A stretch of DNA of 64,000 nt from positions 806,001 to 870,000 of the forward strand of contig CBDCSD010000002.1 in the NCBI GenBank assembly GCA_965221345.1, in the 5' to 3' direction. This stretch comes from Bin5 sp965221345 (GTDB lineage: Bacteria > Chloroflexota > Anaerolineae > Caldilineales > Caldilineaceae). Under the pieces are notes generated by a model that was given only the letters and a program-made list of their open reading frames with translations, searched no databases and was not told where the DNA came from. Each line of letters begins with the position of its first letter. Positions within the stretch are counted from its first letter, which is position 1. A program made the translations under genes and the position numbers. This document shows positions 1 through 8,293 of this stretch, piece after piece.

Positions 1-500
1 CGAGGGTGCATCCAAGATTTTTGGGCAGCCGCTGTCTGAATCAGGATTGAAGGATTTTCAAGATTGCTGTAGCACGGCTTTCATGCCATTCACCCCATCT
101 GCATTGCCACGTTTGACCAACGATTCATTCCTGTCACCATTCAGGCATATTCGTTGCATCGGCAGTTGACAGCTTAGATTGGCAGCCGCCGCCGCATAGC
201 AACGACAATGGCGCATGGCTGGAGCGCGGGTTTTGGAGGGGGGCGTTGCGGGGGGTGTCCCCCCGCACAAGGGAGGGCCGTAGGCCCGACCGTCAAAAAA
301 GGGCGTAGCCCCTGGGGGCGGCGGGGGTTTGCCGACCCCAGCCCTGACCCGCAGCTGTTCGCGGGGCAGGGTGCGCAGGGCCGCAGCTGTTCGCGGCCCG
401 GAGCCGCCGGAGGGCGTCCTCGCCCGCAGGCGTCCAGGAGCAAGCTGAACTACAGACAGCATGTGGCCCCATCTGCGAGACACCCTCCCCAAAACCATGT
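1..500. other. Intergenic region with one hairpin-chain repeat and no convincing gene
   Basis: No reading frame here has a credible start site or recognisable product; the open frames on both strands come from GC-rich repeat sequence. The stretch holds copy A of the interspersed hairpin-chain repeat (228-435) and ends just before the putative promoter of the sugar-transport operon. Confidence 0.6.
228..435 (+). repeat. Hairpin-chain interspersed repeat, copy A
   Basis: About 200 bp made almost entirely of consecutive GC-rich inverted repeats: G6..C6, GGGCC..GGCCC, GGGC..GCCC, CTGGGG..CCCCAG, CCCGC(348-352)..GCGGG(361-365), GCCGC(380-384)..GCGGC(393-397), and CGCC..GGCG at the end. The same order recurs at 31554, 51722 and 59888, and in part at 30781. 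Relative to those copies the two 5-bp stems differ on both arms at once, and their loops are AGCTGTTC instead of CTTA, so pairing is conserved rather than sequence. It lies upstream of the first binding-protein gene. A structured RNA or a mobile REP-like element are both possible. Confidence 0.75.
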
Positions 501-528
501 TTGACTGCGCCATTGACTGTGCTATACT
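501..528 (+). promoter_or_regulatory. Putative sigma-70-type promoter of the sugar ABC operon
   Basis: TTGACT (501-506) and TATACT (523-528) are separated by 16 bp and lie 115 bp upstream of the binding-protein ATG. Both hexamers are close to the bacterial housekeeping consensus. This is prediction by pattern only. Confidence 0.45.
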
Positions 529-642
529 CGCAATGTAACTACCTCAGTTCTCAATCCACGGGCGTCAACCATTGCGTTATTTGCAAACAACATAGGGCTT
601 TACAGAAGACAGAGCGGCTTTGCGCCGAAGGAGGAACGCACT

Positions 643-2436
643 ATGGCGAAATCTTCAGTTTCACGTCGTGAATTTATGAAGGGGGCGGCTGTTGTTGGCG
701 GCGGGGTGCTGCTGGCCGGCTGTGCGTCTGAACCGGCTGCGCCGGAGGCGGTGGCTGAGTCGGCGCCGATGACGGCGATGACGGCGGAGGAGATCCTGAC
801 GCCGCTGGGGATGATGCCCGGCTCGCCGGATCATGCGAAGGGCTGGACGACAGAGTTGCCGGACCTGCCCGAGGGGATGCCGCTGAATCCGCCGGTGACG
901 GTCACCTCGTTCACGCGCACGGACGCGGATACGCGCTTCCAGGGCGACGATGACATCTATGACAATAACAGCCTGCGTTATATCAAGGCGCTCTTCGGCA
1001 TCGAGTACGAAATCCCCTGGACCTACGTGCAAGGCGATGAGCGCGACCAGAAGATGAACCTGGCGATGGCCGCCGGCGATATCCCGGACCTGATGCCGGG
1101 AATCGGGCTGTCGATGTTCCAGGACATGGTAGCGGGCGACCTGGTGGCCGACATTACGGATGTCTATGAAGCGACTGCCCACCCGAAGTGGGTCAAAGAG
1201 TCGCAGGAATGGGGCGATCACCAGCTGTGGGCGTATGCCGAGGTTGACGGCCGCAAGATGGCCTTCCCCAGCATCGCCCAGGCCGGCCAGGATGAGCAGA
1301 TCCTCTTCATCCGCGAAGACTGGCTGGAGAAGGTGGGGATGGAGCCGCCAACGACGCTGGACGAGTTGGAAGCGGTGGGCGAGGCATTCGTCACCAACGA
1401 TCTGGGGGCAGGCCCGCCTGGCACGACGGTGGCATTGGCGGCCTCGCGCGATTTGCAGAGCTGGTACGGCGGTCTTGGCCCCGTTTTCGGCGGCTTTGGC
1501 GTGCTGCCCTCCTGGTACACCAGCGTCAGCACGTTCACGAAGGATGGGCAGGGCGGTCTGCGTTTCGACGGCATTGAGCCGGCGTTGAAAGATGCGCTGG
1601 CCTTAATCCGCCGCTGGTATGAAAAGAAGATCATCAGCCCCGACTTCTTCACCAAGGGCTACCAGGAGAACCGCACCGAGATCGAGGGCAACCGCGTGGG
1701 CATGAACTACACACACCCCTGGGGCGGTGTGGTCGGCGGGGGCATGGGCAGCATGGCCAATGATCCCAACGCGAGTTGGATCTGGATTGACGTGCCGGCA
1801 GGTCCGGTGCGCAAAGGCAAGAACTACTTCAGCCCGCTGCGCACAGGTGTCTTCCCGTTCCGCAAGGGTTCTGAACACATCGACAAGATCCTTAAGCAGG
1901 CGAACTTCGAGGCCGAGATCGTACTCAGCCCGCAACGGCGGTATCACGGCTTCGAGGGGCACAACTACCAGTGGGTCGAGGGGGAGGACAGGGTTGAGCT
2001 TGTTGCCGGTGGCACGCATGGGTACGGCATCATCTTTACGCGCGGTGGCGCCAACATCAGCCCCACCTCGAATATGAACAGTATCCAGTGGAAGCTGAAC
2101 TATAAGGATACGGTGCCGCGCGAGGAGTGGGACGCGATGATGGAGCTGCTGCTGGATGACCCGACCGGCCTGCAGACGATGCAGGACGAGGGCTGGCTCT
2201 TCCTGGCCGAGCATTCGCTCGCCGACACGATCCGCAACGAGTGGAACGCGGCGCCGACGGAGTTGCAGAAGGAGAAGTGGACCTCGCTGCAGAAGCTGAC
2301 CGATGAGACTTATTTTGCGATCATCACCGGCCAGGTACCGGTCGACGCTTTCGACGAGTATGTGACGACGTGGAAGGCGCAGGGCGGCGACGAAGTCCTG
2401 GCGGAAATCAACGAGTGGTGGGCGGACAAGCAGTGA
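643..2436 (+). CDS. Sugar ABC transporter substrate-binding lipoprotein (LplA/LipO type)
   Basis: Solute-binding protein of 597 residues that should capture an oligosaccharide outside the membrane for the two downstream permeases. The N-terminus has a twin-arginine motif (SRREFMKG, residues 7-14), a hydrophobic stretch and a lipobox LAGC with Cys27, so a Tat-exported lipoprotein is expected. The rest resembles the long family-1 binding proteins that pair with LplB/YtcP-type permeases. The start is supported by GAAGGAGG about 8 nt upstream. Gene order is binding protein, permease, permease, chaperonin; no ATPase is encoded, so a shared MsmX-type ATPase elsewhere is inferred. The substrate cannot be read from sequence. 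Confidence 0.9.
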   Translation: MAKSSVSRREFMKGAAVVGGGVLLAGCASEPAAPEAVAESAPMTAMTAEEILTPLGMMPGSPDHAKGWTTELPDLPEGMPLNPPVTVTSFTRTDADTRFQGDDDIYDNNSLRYIKALFGIEYEIPWTYVQGDERDQKMNLAMAAGDIPDLMPGIGLSMFQDMVAGDLVADITDVYEATAHPKWVKESQEWGDHQLWAYAEVDGRKMAFPSIAQAGQDEQILFIREDWLEKVGMEPPTTLDELEAVGEAFVTNDLGAGPPGTTVALAASRDLQSWYGGLGPVFGGFGVLPSWYTSVSTFTKDGQGGLRFDGIEPALKDALALIRRWYEKKIISPDFFTKGYQENRTEIEGNRVGMNYTHPWGGVVGGGMGSMANDPNASWIWIDVPAGPVRKGKNYFSPLRTGVFPFRKGSEHIDKILKQANFEAEIVLSPQRRYHGFEGHNYQWVEGEDRVELVAGGTHGYGIIFTRGGANISPTSNMNSIQWKLNYKDTVPREEWDAMMELLLDDPTGLQTMQDEGWLFLAEHSLADTIRNEWNAAPTELQKEKWTSLQKLTDETYFAIITGQVPVDAFDEYVTTWKAQGGDEVLAEINEWWADKQ

Positions 2437-2481
2437 TCAGTGGTTAGTGGTCAGTGGTCAGAACTGCAGTGATTAGTTGAG

Positions 2482-2520
2482 AGTGGATAGTGGGGAGGTG
2501 CCCGCTATCCACTGCTTTTT
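2482..2520 (+). terminator. Hairpin with U-tract between binding protein and permease (attenuator candidate)
   Basis: AGTGGATAG (2482-2490) pairs with CTATCCACT (2505-2513), extended by GGG/CCC, and is followed by GCTTTTT. The U-tract ends 3 bp before the permease ATG at 2524 and that ATG has no visible Shine-Dalgarno. The arms derive from the TCAGTGG-like repeat sequence of the spacer. Partial termination here would give more binding protein than permease, a common need in importers; this is inference. Confidence 0.6.
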
Positions 2521-2523
2521 ATT

Positions 2524-3474
2524 ATGCAAGCATTGTCTCCGGTTGTAGATGATCTGAAGGATCAGGCCTCAAGGTTTGTCCGCTATCTGCCGCGGCTGTG
2601 GCCGCTGTACGTGATGGTGATCCCGGCGCTGATTCATTTGGTGCTGCTGAGCTATTACCCGATGTACGGAATCCGGATCGCGTTCCAGGATTACAAACCG
2701 GCGCTGGGCTTTGACAAGTCGCCCTGGGTGGGGTTGAAACAGTTTCAGCTGATGCTGGAGAACCCCTCCTTCTGGCAGATTTTTCGCAACACGATCGTCA
2801 TCGCGACTTCGAAGATCATCACGCTGCAGTTCTGTGCGGTAGTTCTGGCGCTGCTGCTCAATGAGGTGCGCAAGTTACTCTTCAAACGCAGCGTGCAGAG
2901 CCTGGTCTACCTGCCCTATTTCCTCTCCTGGATCGTGTTGGGCGGCATCATGCTGGAGATGCTCGGCTCAAGCGGCGTGGTCAACCAAGTGATGCAGAGG
3001 ATGGGCGCGACCGAGCCGGTCATTTTCCTGGGCAACAACCGGACATTCGTGCCCACGCTGATCGTCAGCCATCTCTGGCAACAGGTCGGTTGGGGGACGA
3101 TCCTCTACCTGGCGGCGCTGACCAGTATCGACCCGCAGCTGCTCGAGGCGGCGGCGATCGACGGGGCCGGCCGCTTCCAGCGCGTCCTCTATATCATTCT
3201 GCCCGGCATCCTGCCGACGCTGCTGCTTGTGCTCTGCCTGGACTTTGGGCTGCTCTTCAATGCGGCCGGCTTTGACCAGGTACTGAATCTCTACAACCCG
3301 GCTGTGTATTCCACGAGTGATATTCTGGATACGTGGATCTACCGCGAGGGTCTGTTGGGCGCGCGTTTCAGCCTGGCGACGGCGGTGGGCCTGGTGCGCT
3401 CGGTGCTCGGCCTGATCCTGATCGTGATCAGTCTGCGGCTGATCTCCCGCTTCACCGACTATCAGCTTTACTAG
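2524..3474 (+). CDS. Sugar ABC transporter permease (LplB-like)
   Basis: Inner-membrane permease of 316 residues with about six hydrophobic segments. The EAA loop is recognisable near residues 204-223 (EAAAIDGAGRFQRVLYIILP), the contact site for the ATPase. The N-terminal part (WPLYVMVIPALIHLVLLSYYPMYG) is typical of LplB permeases that partner long LipO-type binding proteins. It follows the binding-protein gene by 87 bp and precedes a second permease. There is no clear ribosome-binding site: the hairpin and U-tract of the spacer lie directly before the ATG. An alternative downstream start is not obvious, because the first transmembrane segment begins near residue 28. Confidence 0.9.
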   Translation: MQALSPVVDDLKDQASRFVRYLPRLWPLYVMVIPALIHLVLLSYYPMYGIRIAFQDYKPALGFDKSPWVGLKQFQLMLENPSFWQIFRNTIVIATSKIITLQFCAVVLALLLNEVRKLLFKRSVQSLVYLPYFLSWIVLGGIMLEMLGSSGVVNQVMQRMGATEPVIFLGNNRTFVPTLIVSHLWQQVGWGTILYLAALTSIDPQLLEAAAIDGAGRFQRVLYIILPGILPTLLLVLCLDFGLLFNAAGFDQVLNLYNPAVYSTSDILDTWIYREGLLGARFSLATAVGLVRSVLGLILIVISLRLISRFTDYQLY

Positions 3475-3480
3475 GGAAGG

Positions 3481-3633
3481 GCAGTGGTCGGTGGTCAGTG
3501 GTCGGAACTGCAGTGGTCAGTGGTCAGTAGTCAGTGGTCAGTGGTCAGTGGTCAGTGGTCAGTGGTCAGTAGTCAGTGGTCAGTGGTCGGAACTGCAGTG
3601 GTCAGTAGTCAGTGGTCAGTGGTTAGTGGTTAG
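3481..3633. repeat. Heptanucleotide tandem array, TCAGTGG type (longest copy)
   Basis: About 150 bp of GTCAGTG/GTCAGTA/GTCGGTG units with period 7, interrupted by GGAACTGCAG, filling the spacer between the two permease genes. Shorter arrays of the same unit occur near 2440, 30850, 35570, 37665, 39430, 45925 and 56650. The arrangement resembles the short tandemly repeated repetitive sequences of cyanobacteria, which also use heptamers. Confidence 0.85.
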
Positions 3634-3646
3634 ATAGGGAATTGCG

Positions 3647-4534
3647 ATGAACAGGTCCGAATACAGGGGCATCTGGTCAAGAGCGTTTGATGTCTTCAAT
3701 TATCTTTTCCTGCTGTTTCTGGGGCTTTCGTGCATTGTGCCGCTGATCCATCTGCTGGCGCTTTCGTTCAGCGACCGCGCGGCGGCGACGGGCGGGCTGG
3801 TGACGCTGTGGCCGGTGCGCCCTACGGCCATCACCTACGAGAAGGTGCTGGCGGCCGGCGTCTTCATCAACGCTTTCTGGATCTCGGTCATGCGCACTGT
3901 GATCGGGACCACGCTGCAGATGACGCTGGTCGTTCTGATTTCCTTCCCGTTGTCGAAGAGCAAAGAGGAGATGCCGTTCCGCAACTTCATCATGGGCGCG
4001 GTAGTCTTCGCCTATCTGTTCAACGGCGGCCTGATTCCCTGGTTTCTGATCATCCGCAAACTGGGTATGCTCAACACGCTGTGGGCGCTGATCATCCCGC
4101 AGGCGCTGCCGTTATGGAACGTGATTCTGATGATGAACTTCTTCCGCCGCGTGCCCAAGGAGCTTGAGGAGGCCTCGATCATTGACGGCGCCACCTACTG
4201 GCAGATCCTGTTGCACGTGTATCTGCCGATCTCGATCCCGGCGCTGGCGACGCTGACTCTTTTTGGCGCGGTCGGCCACTGGAACGCCTGGTTCGATGGC
4301 ATGATCCTGATCGCAGACCGCGACCTGATCCCCTTGCAGACGTTTTTGCGGTCGGTGGTCATCCGGATGGACATGAACGAGTTCATGCGCAACCCCGAGG
4401 ATTTCAATCTCTACTCTGACCGCTCGCTGCGCGCGGCGCAGACGCTGGTCACTGTCATCCCCATTCTGGTTGTATACCCCTTCCTGCAGCGTTACTTTGT
4501 CAGCGGCATCACGCTCGGCGCCCTGAAGGGCTGA
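3647..4534 (+). CDS. Sugar ABC transporter permease (LplC/YtcP-like)
   Basis: Second permease of the importer, 295 residues, with six predicted membrane segments and an EAA loop (EEASIIDGATYWQILLHVYLPIS) in the second half. The C-terminus ends RYFVSGITLGALKG, the usual ending of this subfamily. AGGGA lies 6 nt before the ATG. It is separated from the first permease by a heptamer array and from the chaperonin gene by only 3 bp, so the last two genes are probably translated together. Confidence 0.9.
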   Translation: MNRSEYRGIWSRAFDVFNYLFLLFLGLSCIVPLIHLLALSFSDRAAATGGLVTLWPVRPTAITYEKVLAAGVFINAFWISVMRTVIGTTLQMTLVVLISFPLSKSKEEMPFRNFIMGAVVFAYLFNGGLIPWFLIIRKLGMLNTLWALIIPQALPLWNVILMMNFFRRVPKELEEASIIDGATYWQILLHVYLPISIPALATLTLFGAVGHWNAWFDGMILIADRDLIPLQTFLRSVVIRMDMNEFMRNPEDFNLYSDRSLRAAQTLVTVIPILVVYPFLQRYFVSGITLGALKG

Positions 4535-4537
4535 GCC

Positions 4538-6142
4538 ATGCCGACACCGTCGATTCGGTTCGGGCCCGAGTGCCGCGAGCCGATGCAGCGCGGCTTTGAT
4601 ACGTTGGCGCGCCTGCTGGCGCTGACGTTGGGCCCGCGCGGGGGCAATATCGTCAGCCAGCGGATCGGTTCGGCCGAGTGTGAACATCTCAGCGACGGCG
4701 CGACGATAGCCCGCCGCATCACCGACCTGCCGGACCGGGTGGAGAACGCGGGCGCGATGATGATGCGCCATATCGTCTGGCATATGCGCGACCGCTTTGG
4801 CGACGGCAGTGTGACGGCGGCGGTGCTGGCGCGGGGCATTGCGCGTGAACTGCACCGTCTGCTGGTGGCAGGCGCGGATCCGGTGCATCTGCAGCGCGGC
4901 CTGGAGCGGGGGGTGGAGACTGCCAACAACGCTCTCGAGGAGTTGTCGATTCCGCTGACGGAGCCGGAGCATGTGGCGGGGGTGGCGAGGGCGGTTGTCG
5001 ATGATCCGCGGGTCGCGCAGCTGCTGGCGGAGATGATCGACGTGCTGGGGCCGTATGGCAACATCCTGATCCAGCCCGGCTACGGGCTTGGCCACGAATA
5101 CGGCTTTCGCGAGGGGTCGCGCTTCCCCGGCGAGTATGTGTCGCGTTTTCTGCTGAGCGACCGTTTCCGGCACATCGCGGCGCTGGACGAACCGCATGTG
5201 GTGGTGGCCGATTTCCATTTCGAGGAGGCGGGCCATGTGCTGCACCTGCTGGACCTGGTGACGCAGGCGGGCGGGGACAAGCTTTTCATTATCTGCAAGA
5301 ATATGTGGGAGAAGGCGATCGATGCGCTGGTCGCCAGCAACGCGCGCGGCCCGATTACAACTTACGCGGCTACGATCAAGCCGTTCGAGGACCTGCGTAG
5401 GGATATGATGCGCGATTTCGCGCTGCTGACCGGCGCCAGTTTTATCACGGACGTCGCGGGCATGAAGCCGCAGGACCTGACGGTTGACGACCTTGGGCGG
5501 GCTGAGCGGCTGGTCGCGACGGGGGAGTATGTGTCGGTGGTGGGAGGCGGCGGGGATGTGCAGGCGGTGGATGCGCATACCGACATGCTGCAGAGCCGGC
5601 TGGAACTGGTCGAGGAGCGGGAGGAGAGAGAGCAGCTGCGCGAGCGGATCGGCCGACTGCAGGGCGGGGTCGGGGAGCTGCGCGTGGGCGCGTATACGGA
5701 GAACGAGCGTAATGCGCTGGTGGAGAGGGCGGCGCATGCGGTGAAGGTTGTGCAGGTGGGTCTGGAGGGCGGCGTTGTGCCGGGCGGGGGCGCGGCTTAT
5801 CTGGCGGCGGTCCCGGCGGTGGAGGCGGCGGCGACGGGACATTCGGAGGAGGCGATGGCGATGCGGGCGCTCGCCCGCGCGCTGGAGGAGCCGACGAGCA
5901 CGATCGCGACCAATGCCGATGCCTACGGCCCGCTCGTGCTCGAGGCCTGCCGTGAGCGGGGGCCAGGGTACGCCTACGAGGTCGGCCAGGGCTGCGTGCG
6001 CAACATGCTGGAGGCGGGTGTTGTCGATCCGACGCTGATCGCGAAAGCGGCACTGGAGCGGGCCGCCAGCGGCGCGGCCATGCTCATCTCGGCCGAGGCG
6101 CTTGTGCTGCAGCGCACGCCGCCGCAGAGTTATCGACCGTAA
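4538..6142 (+). CDS. Divergent GroEL-like (group I Cpn60) chaperonin with altered ATPase site
   Basis: A 534-residue protein collinear with GroEL over its whole length. The nucleotide-site motifs LTLGPRGGN (residues 29-37), SDG (52-54) and GDGSVTA (88-94) are present, so the Asp equivalents of GroEL D52 and D87 are kept. The hinge segment from VGA to GVVPGGG aligns to GroEL without a gap and places His400 where GroEL has the catalytic D398; the ITKDG lysine is also lost. The Gly/Met-rich tail is absent and no GroES gene is nearby. The ATG lies 3 bp after the permease stop, so it belongs to the sugar importer operon. It is probably not the housekeeping chaperonin; slow or no ATP hydrolysis is inferred. 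Confidence 0.85.
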   Translation: MPTPSIRFGPECREPMQRGFDTLARLLALTLGPRGGNIVSQRIGSAECEHLSDGATIARRITDLPDRVENAGAMMMRHIVWHMRDRFGDGSVTAAVLARGIARELHRLLVAGADPVHLQRGLERGVETANNALEELSIPLTEPEHVAGVARAVVDDPRVAQLLAEMIDVLGPYGNILIQPGYGLGHEYGFREGSRFPGEYVSRFLLSDRFRHIAALDEPHVVVADFHFEEAGHVLHLLDLVTQAGGDKLFIICKNMWEKAIDALVASNARGPITTYAATIKPFEDLRRDMMRDFALLTGASFITDVAGMKPQDLTVDDLGRAERLVATGEYVSVVGGGGDVQAVDAHTDMLQSRLELVEEREEREQLRERIGRLQGGVGELRVGAYTENERNALVERAAHAVKVVQVGLEGGVVPGGGAAYLAAVPAVEAAATGHSEEAMAMRALARALEEPTSTIATNADAYGPLVLEACRERGPGYAYEVGQGCVRNMLEAGVVDPTLIAKAALERAASGAAMLISAEALVLQRTPPQSYRP

Positions 6143-6154
6143 AAATGCCGCCGC

Positions 6155-6778
6155 TCACACACGATCGGTGTTTTCATCCACTGTAAGGCGAATGATGCGG
6201 AAGGTGTAATGGGCATCGTCGGCGCCCTGGTCGTGGGGCGTTCCCGGCACCTGGCTGCCGCCGGAAATCGTGACCTTGCCGCAGCGGGGGATGTGGAAAT
6301 GGGCGCTGCTCATGCCTGACATCCAGAAGTCGGCCGGGTCCAGTCCCACCTCGCGCATCGCGCCCTTGACATCCCAGCGCATGTGCGTGCCCCACAGGTT
6401 TTCCGCGCGCATACGCACCGGAATATCGGACGAGGCCTGCTCGGCATCTTCAGTTCGTTCGCCCTCTATCATGATCCAGCCCGGCGGGGAACAGGCGCTG
6501 CCGATCACGGTAACGGCCACGATCGGCTGCTCCTCGACGACGGTGATGTAGCCCGCCGGCGGCAGATCGAGTTCACGGCCGTGCCTTTCGCCCCACCAGG
6601 AGGAACGAATGGTGAAGTTGGGGTATTCAAAGGGCCACAGATATTCATAGGTGGTCTGCCTCATCGTGCGGCGTTCCATGGCGCCGCCCTGTCTTACCTC
6701 GGGGTCGCTGTGCCAAATTCCCCATTTCTCGTGCCACGGTCCGTGCAGGTGTTCGTGATAGAGTTTTTCGTCGGACAT
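6155..6778 (-). CDS. Uncharacterised Trp/His-rich protein
   Basis: A 207-residue protein of unknown function with no signal peptide or membrane segment. It is unusually rich in Trp, His and Met near the N-terminus (LYHEHLHGPWHEKWGIWH) and has a further His pair near SSAHFHIPRCGK. The start at MSDEK is chosen because GGAAGGAG lies about 8 nt upstream; a TTG six codons earlier overlaps that site. It is the last gene of the minus-strand peptide importer cluster, 128 bp after the GHL10-like gene, and converges with the chaperonin gene. The His-rich pattern could bind metal in a cupin-like fold, but I do not recognise a family. Confidence 0.7.
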   Translation of the reverse strand: MSDEKLYHEHLHGPWHEKWGIWHSDPEVRQGGAMERRTMRQTTYEYLWPFEYPNFTIRSSWWGERHGRELDLPPAGYITVVEEQPIVAVTVIGSACSPPGWIMIEGERTEDAEQASSDIPVRMRAENLWGTHMRWDVKGAMREVGLDPADFWMSGMSSAHFHIPRCGKVTISGGSQVPGTPHDQGADDAHYTFRIIRLTVDENTDRV

Positions 6779-6906
6779 TTCGTGATCTCCTTCCAAGCGA
6801 TGGTTGTTACTTAGAGTTGTTACTTAGCGAGCGTTCAGAGTTATAGCGTATTGTCCCGTTACTCAGTGCGCTGCGGAGTAAAGCAGGCATTCAGCGGGCG
6901 CGCACA

Positions 6907-8175
6907 TCAGCGCAGGCGCCAGGGTTCAGTCAGGGCCACTTTGTCATCCGGTCGGCCGCTTACGTCGGCGATGGCGTTGCGCAAGGCGTTCCAGGTGACT
7001 TCACTCTTGCTCCAGCGTGCATCCTCGAAGCTGATGGCCTGGAAGAAGACGACCTCCTCGACACCTTCGGCGGCGGCGATCGTGGCCGCTGCATGCACCA
7101 TCTCCTGCACGCGGGCCGAGGACGCGCCCCACGCCAGTTGCCAGAGGCCCAGCCGGCATGGCCCCTGCAGATGCCCCTTGGCCGCGCGGATGATGGAACG
7201 ATAGACGTCAGGATCATAGGGTGTAGTCTGCTGCGCCAACGGTGTGGTCACGAGGAAATCGATCAAGCCCTCACCGGTCCAGCTGTCGTGATCTTCCAGG
7301 TTTCCTTCCAGAGGCCCGGCGGCCAGCGCGGTCGCCGCCGACGCACTGCTGTGATCGGATGAAGAGCGGACGACTTTCGCCGGCATGGGTTTCCCCTTGG
7401 GAATGCCCATCACGCCAAAATCCTGCTGCGGCTGCAGCCATTTTTGCAGCGCGCGCGCTTGCCGCAAGAACTCGGTGACATATTTTGCCCGAAACCGGAG
7501 CCATTCGGGGTCGCTATTGGGGATGGTGAACGGATCGCGCCCGGTCTCGCTCTGGAAGGCTTCTATGACCGGCGGGTCGTAGTGCGCGTAGTATGTGCCG
7601 TCGGCGTCGACGCGGGGCGAGCGATGATCGCCGCCCTTCTGGAAGTCGATGGCGACGCCGTCGAAGCGATATTCCAGCATCTCCCGCAGGATCGCAAGCC
7701 GGAATTCAACTGCCTCGGGATAGGCGAAGGAGAGATTGCCGTTCACAATCTGGCCGTCGCGGTTGCGGGTCAGCAGTTCCGGGTGCTCGCGTGAGAAGCG
7801 CGATTCCCAACCGTGGCCGTGCGCTTCAGCCTGCTCCAGCCAGGCATACGCTTCCATGCCCAACTCGTGGGCGCGGTCGATAAACAACCGCGGCGCATCG
7901 TATGTCGAGAAGTCATAGGCCTGGGGCCACCACTGCCATTCATGCCCTTTCGTGCCCCAGGATCCCTCGGCCACGCAGTTTTGCGGTGTCCAGAAATGGA
8001 TGCCCGGCATGTCCGCTTTGCTGGGGTAGTAGCATTGACACTGGCGCACGCGCAGGTAGATTTTGCGGACGCCTGCCCAGTGCAGACGGTCGAGCACGAT
8101 CGAGGCGGCCGGTTTGCCCCACGCCCCGTAGAACCAGGCCCAGTCGAACGGGCTGATAACAGCTGCAAATTTCAT
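6907..8175 (-). CDS. Glycoside hydrolase-like protein, GHL10/DUF187-like TIM barrel
   Basis: A 422-residue protein resembling the family 10 hydrolase-like (GHL) barrels. Recognisable strand ends include GVRKIYLRVRQ, GMEAYAWLEQAE and YRFDGVAIDFQKGG, the last matching the barrel strand that carries acidic active-site residues in related families. No signal peptide is visible, suggesting a cytoplasmic enzyme acting on an imported saccharide. It lies 118 bp downstream of the OppF-like ATPase in the same orientation, so it is likely co-transcribed with the importer. Substrate and activity are not predictable from the sequence. Confidence 0.75.
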   Translation of the reverse strand: MKFAAVISPFDWAWFYGAWGKPAASIVLDRLHWAGVRKIYLRVRQCQCYYPSKADMPGIHFWTPQNCVAEGSWGTKGHEWQWWPQAYDFSTYDAPRLFIDRAHELGMEAYAWLEQAEAHGHGWESRFSREHPELLTRNRDGQIVNGNLSFAYPEAVEFRLAILREMLEYRFDGVAIDFQKGGDHRSPRVDADGTYYAHYDPPVIEAFQSETGRDPFTIPNSDPEWLRFRAKYVTEFLRQARALQKWLQPQQDFGVMGIPKGKPMPAKVVRSSSDHSSASAATALAAGPLEGNLEDHDSWTGEGLIDFLVTTPLAQQTTPYDPDVYRSIIRAAKGHLQGPCRLGLWQLAWGASSARVQEMVHAAATIAAAEGVEEVVFFQAISFEDARWSKSEVTWNALRNAIADVSGRPDDKVALTEPWRLR

Positions 8176-8293
8176 CGGATCGACCTCCTCGTGTGCGTTC
8201 AGTAGGGTGCGATGCGCCGGCCGCTACTGTGGTCCGGACTGCAGTTCATGCAGTTGCGTGAAAGGCTGCAGTTGTCGATTGCGCGCCTGCCGT

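Noticed and set aside
4112..5842. 576-residue minus-strand open frame
   Set aside because: Antisense to the permease and chaperonin genes; Arg/His/Gln-rich shadow composition.
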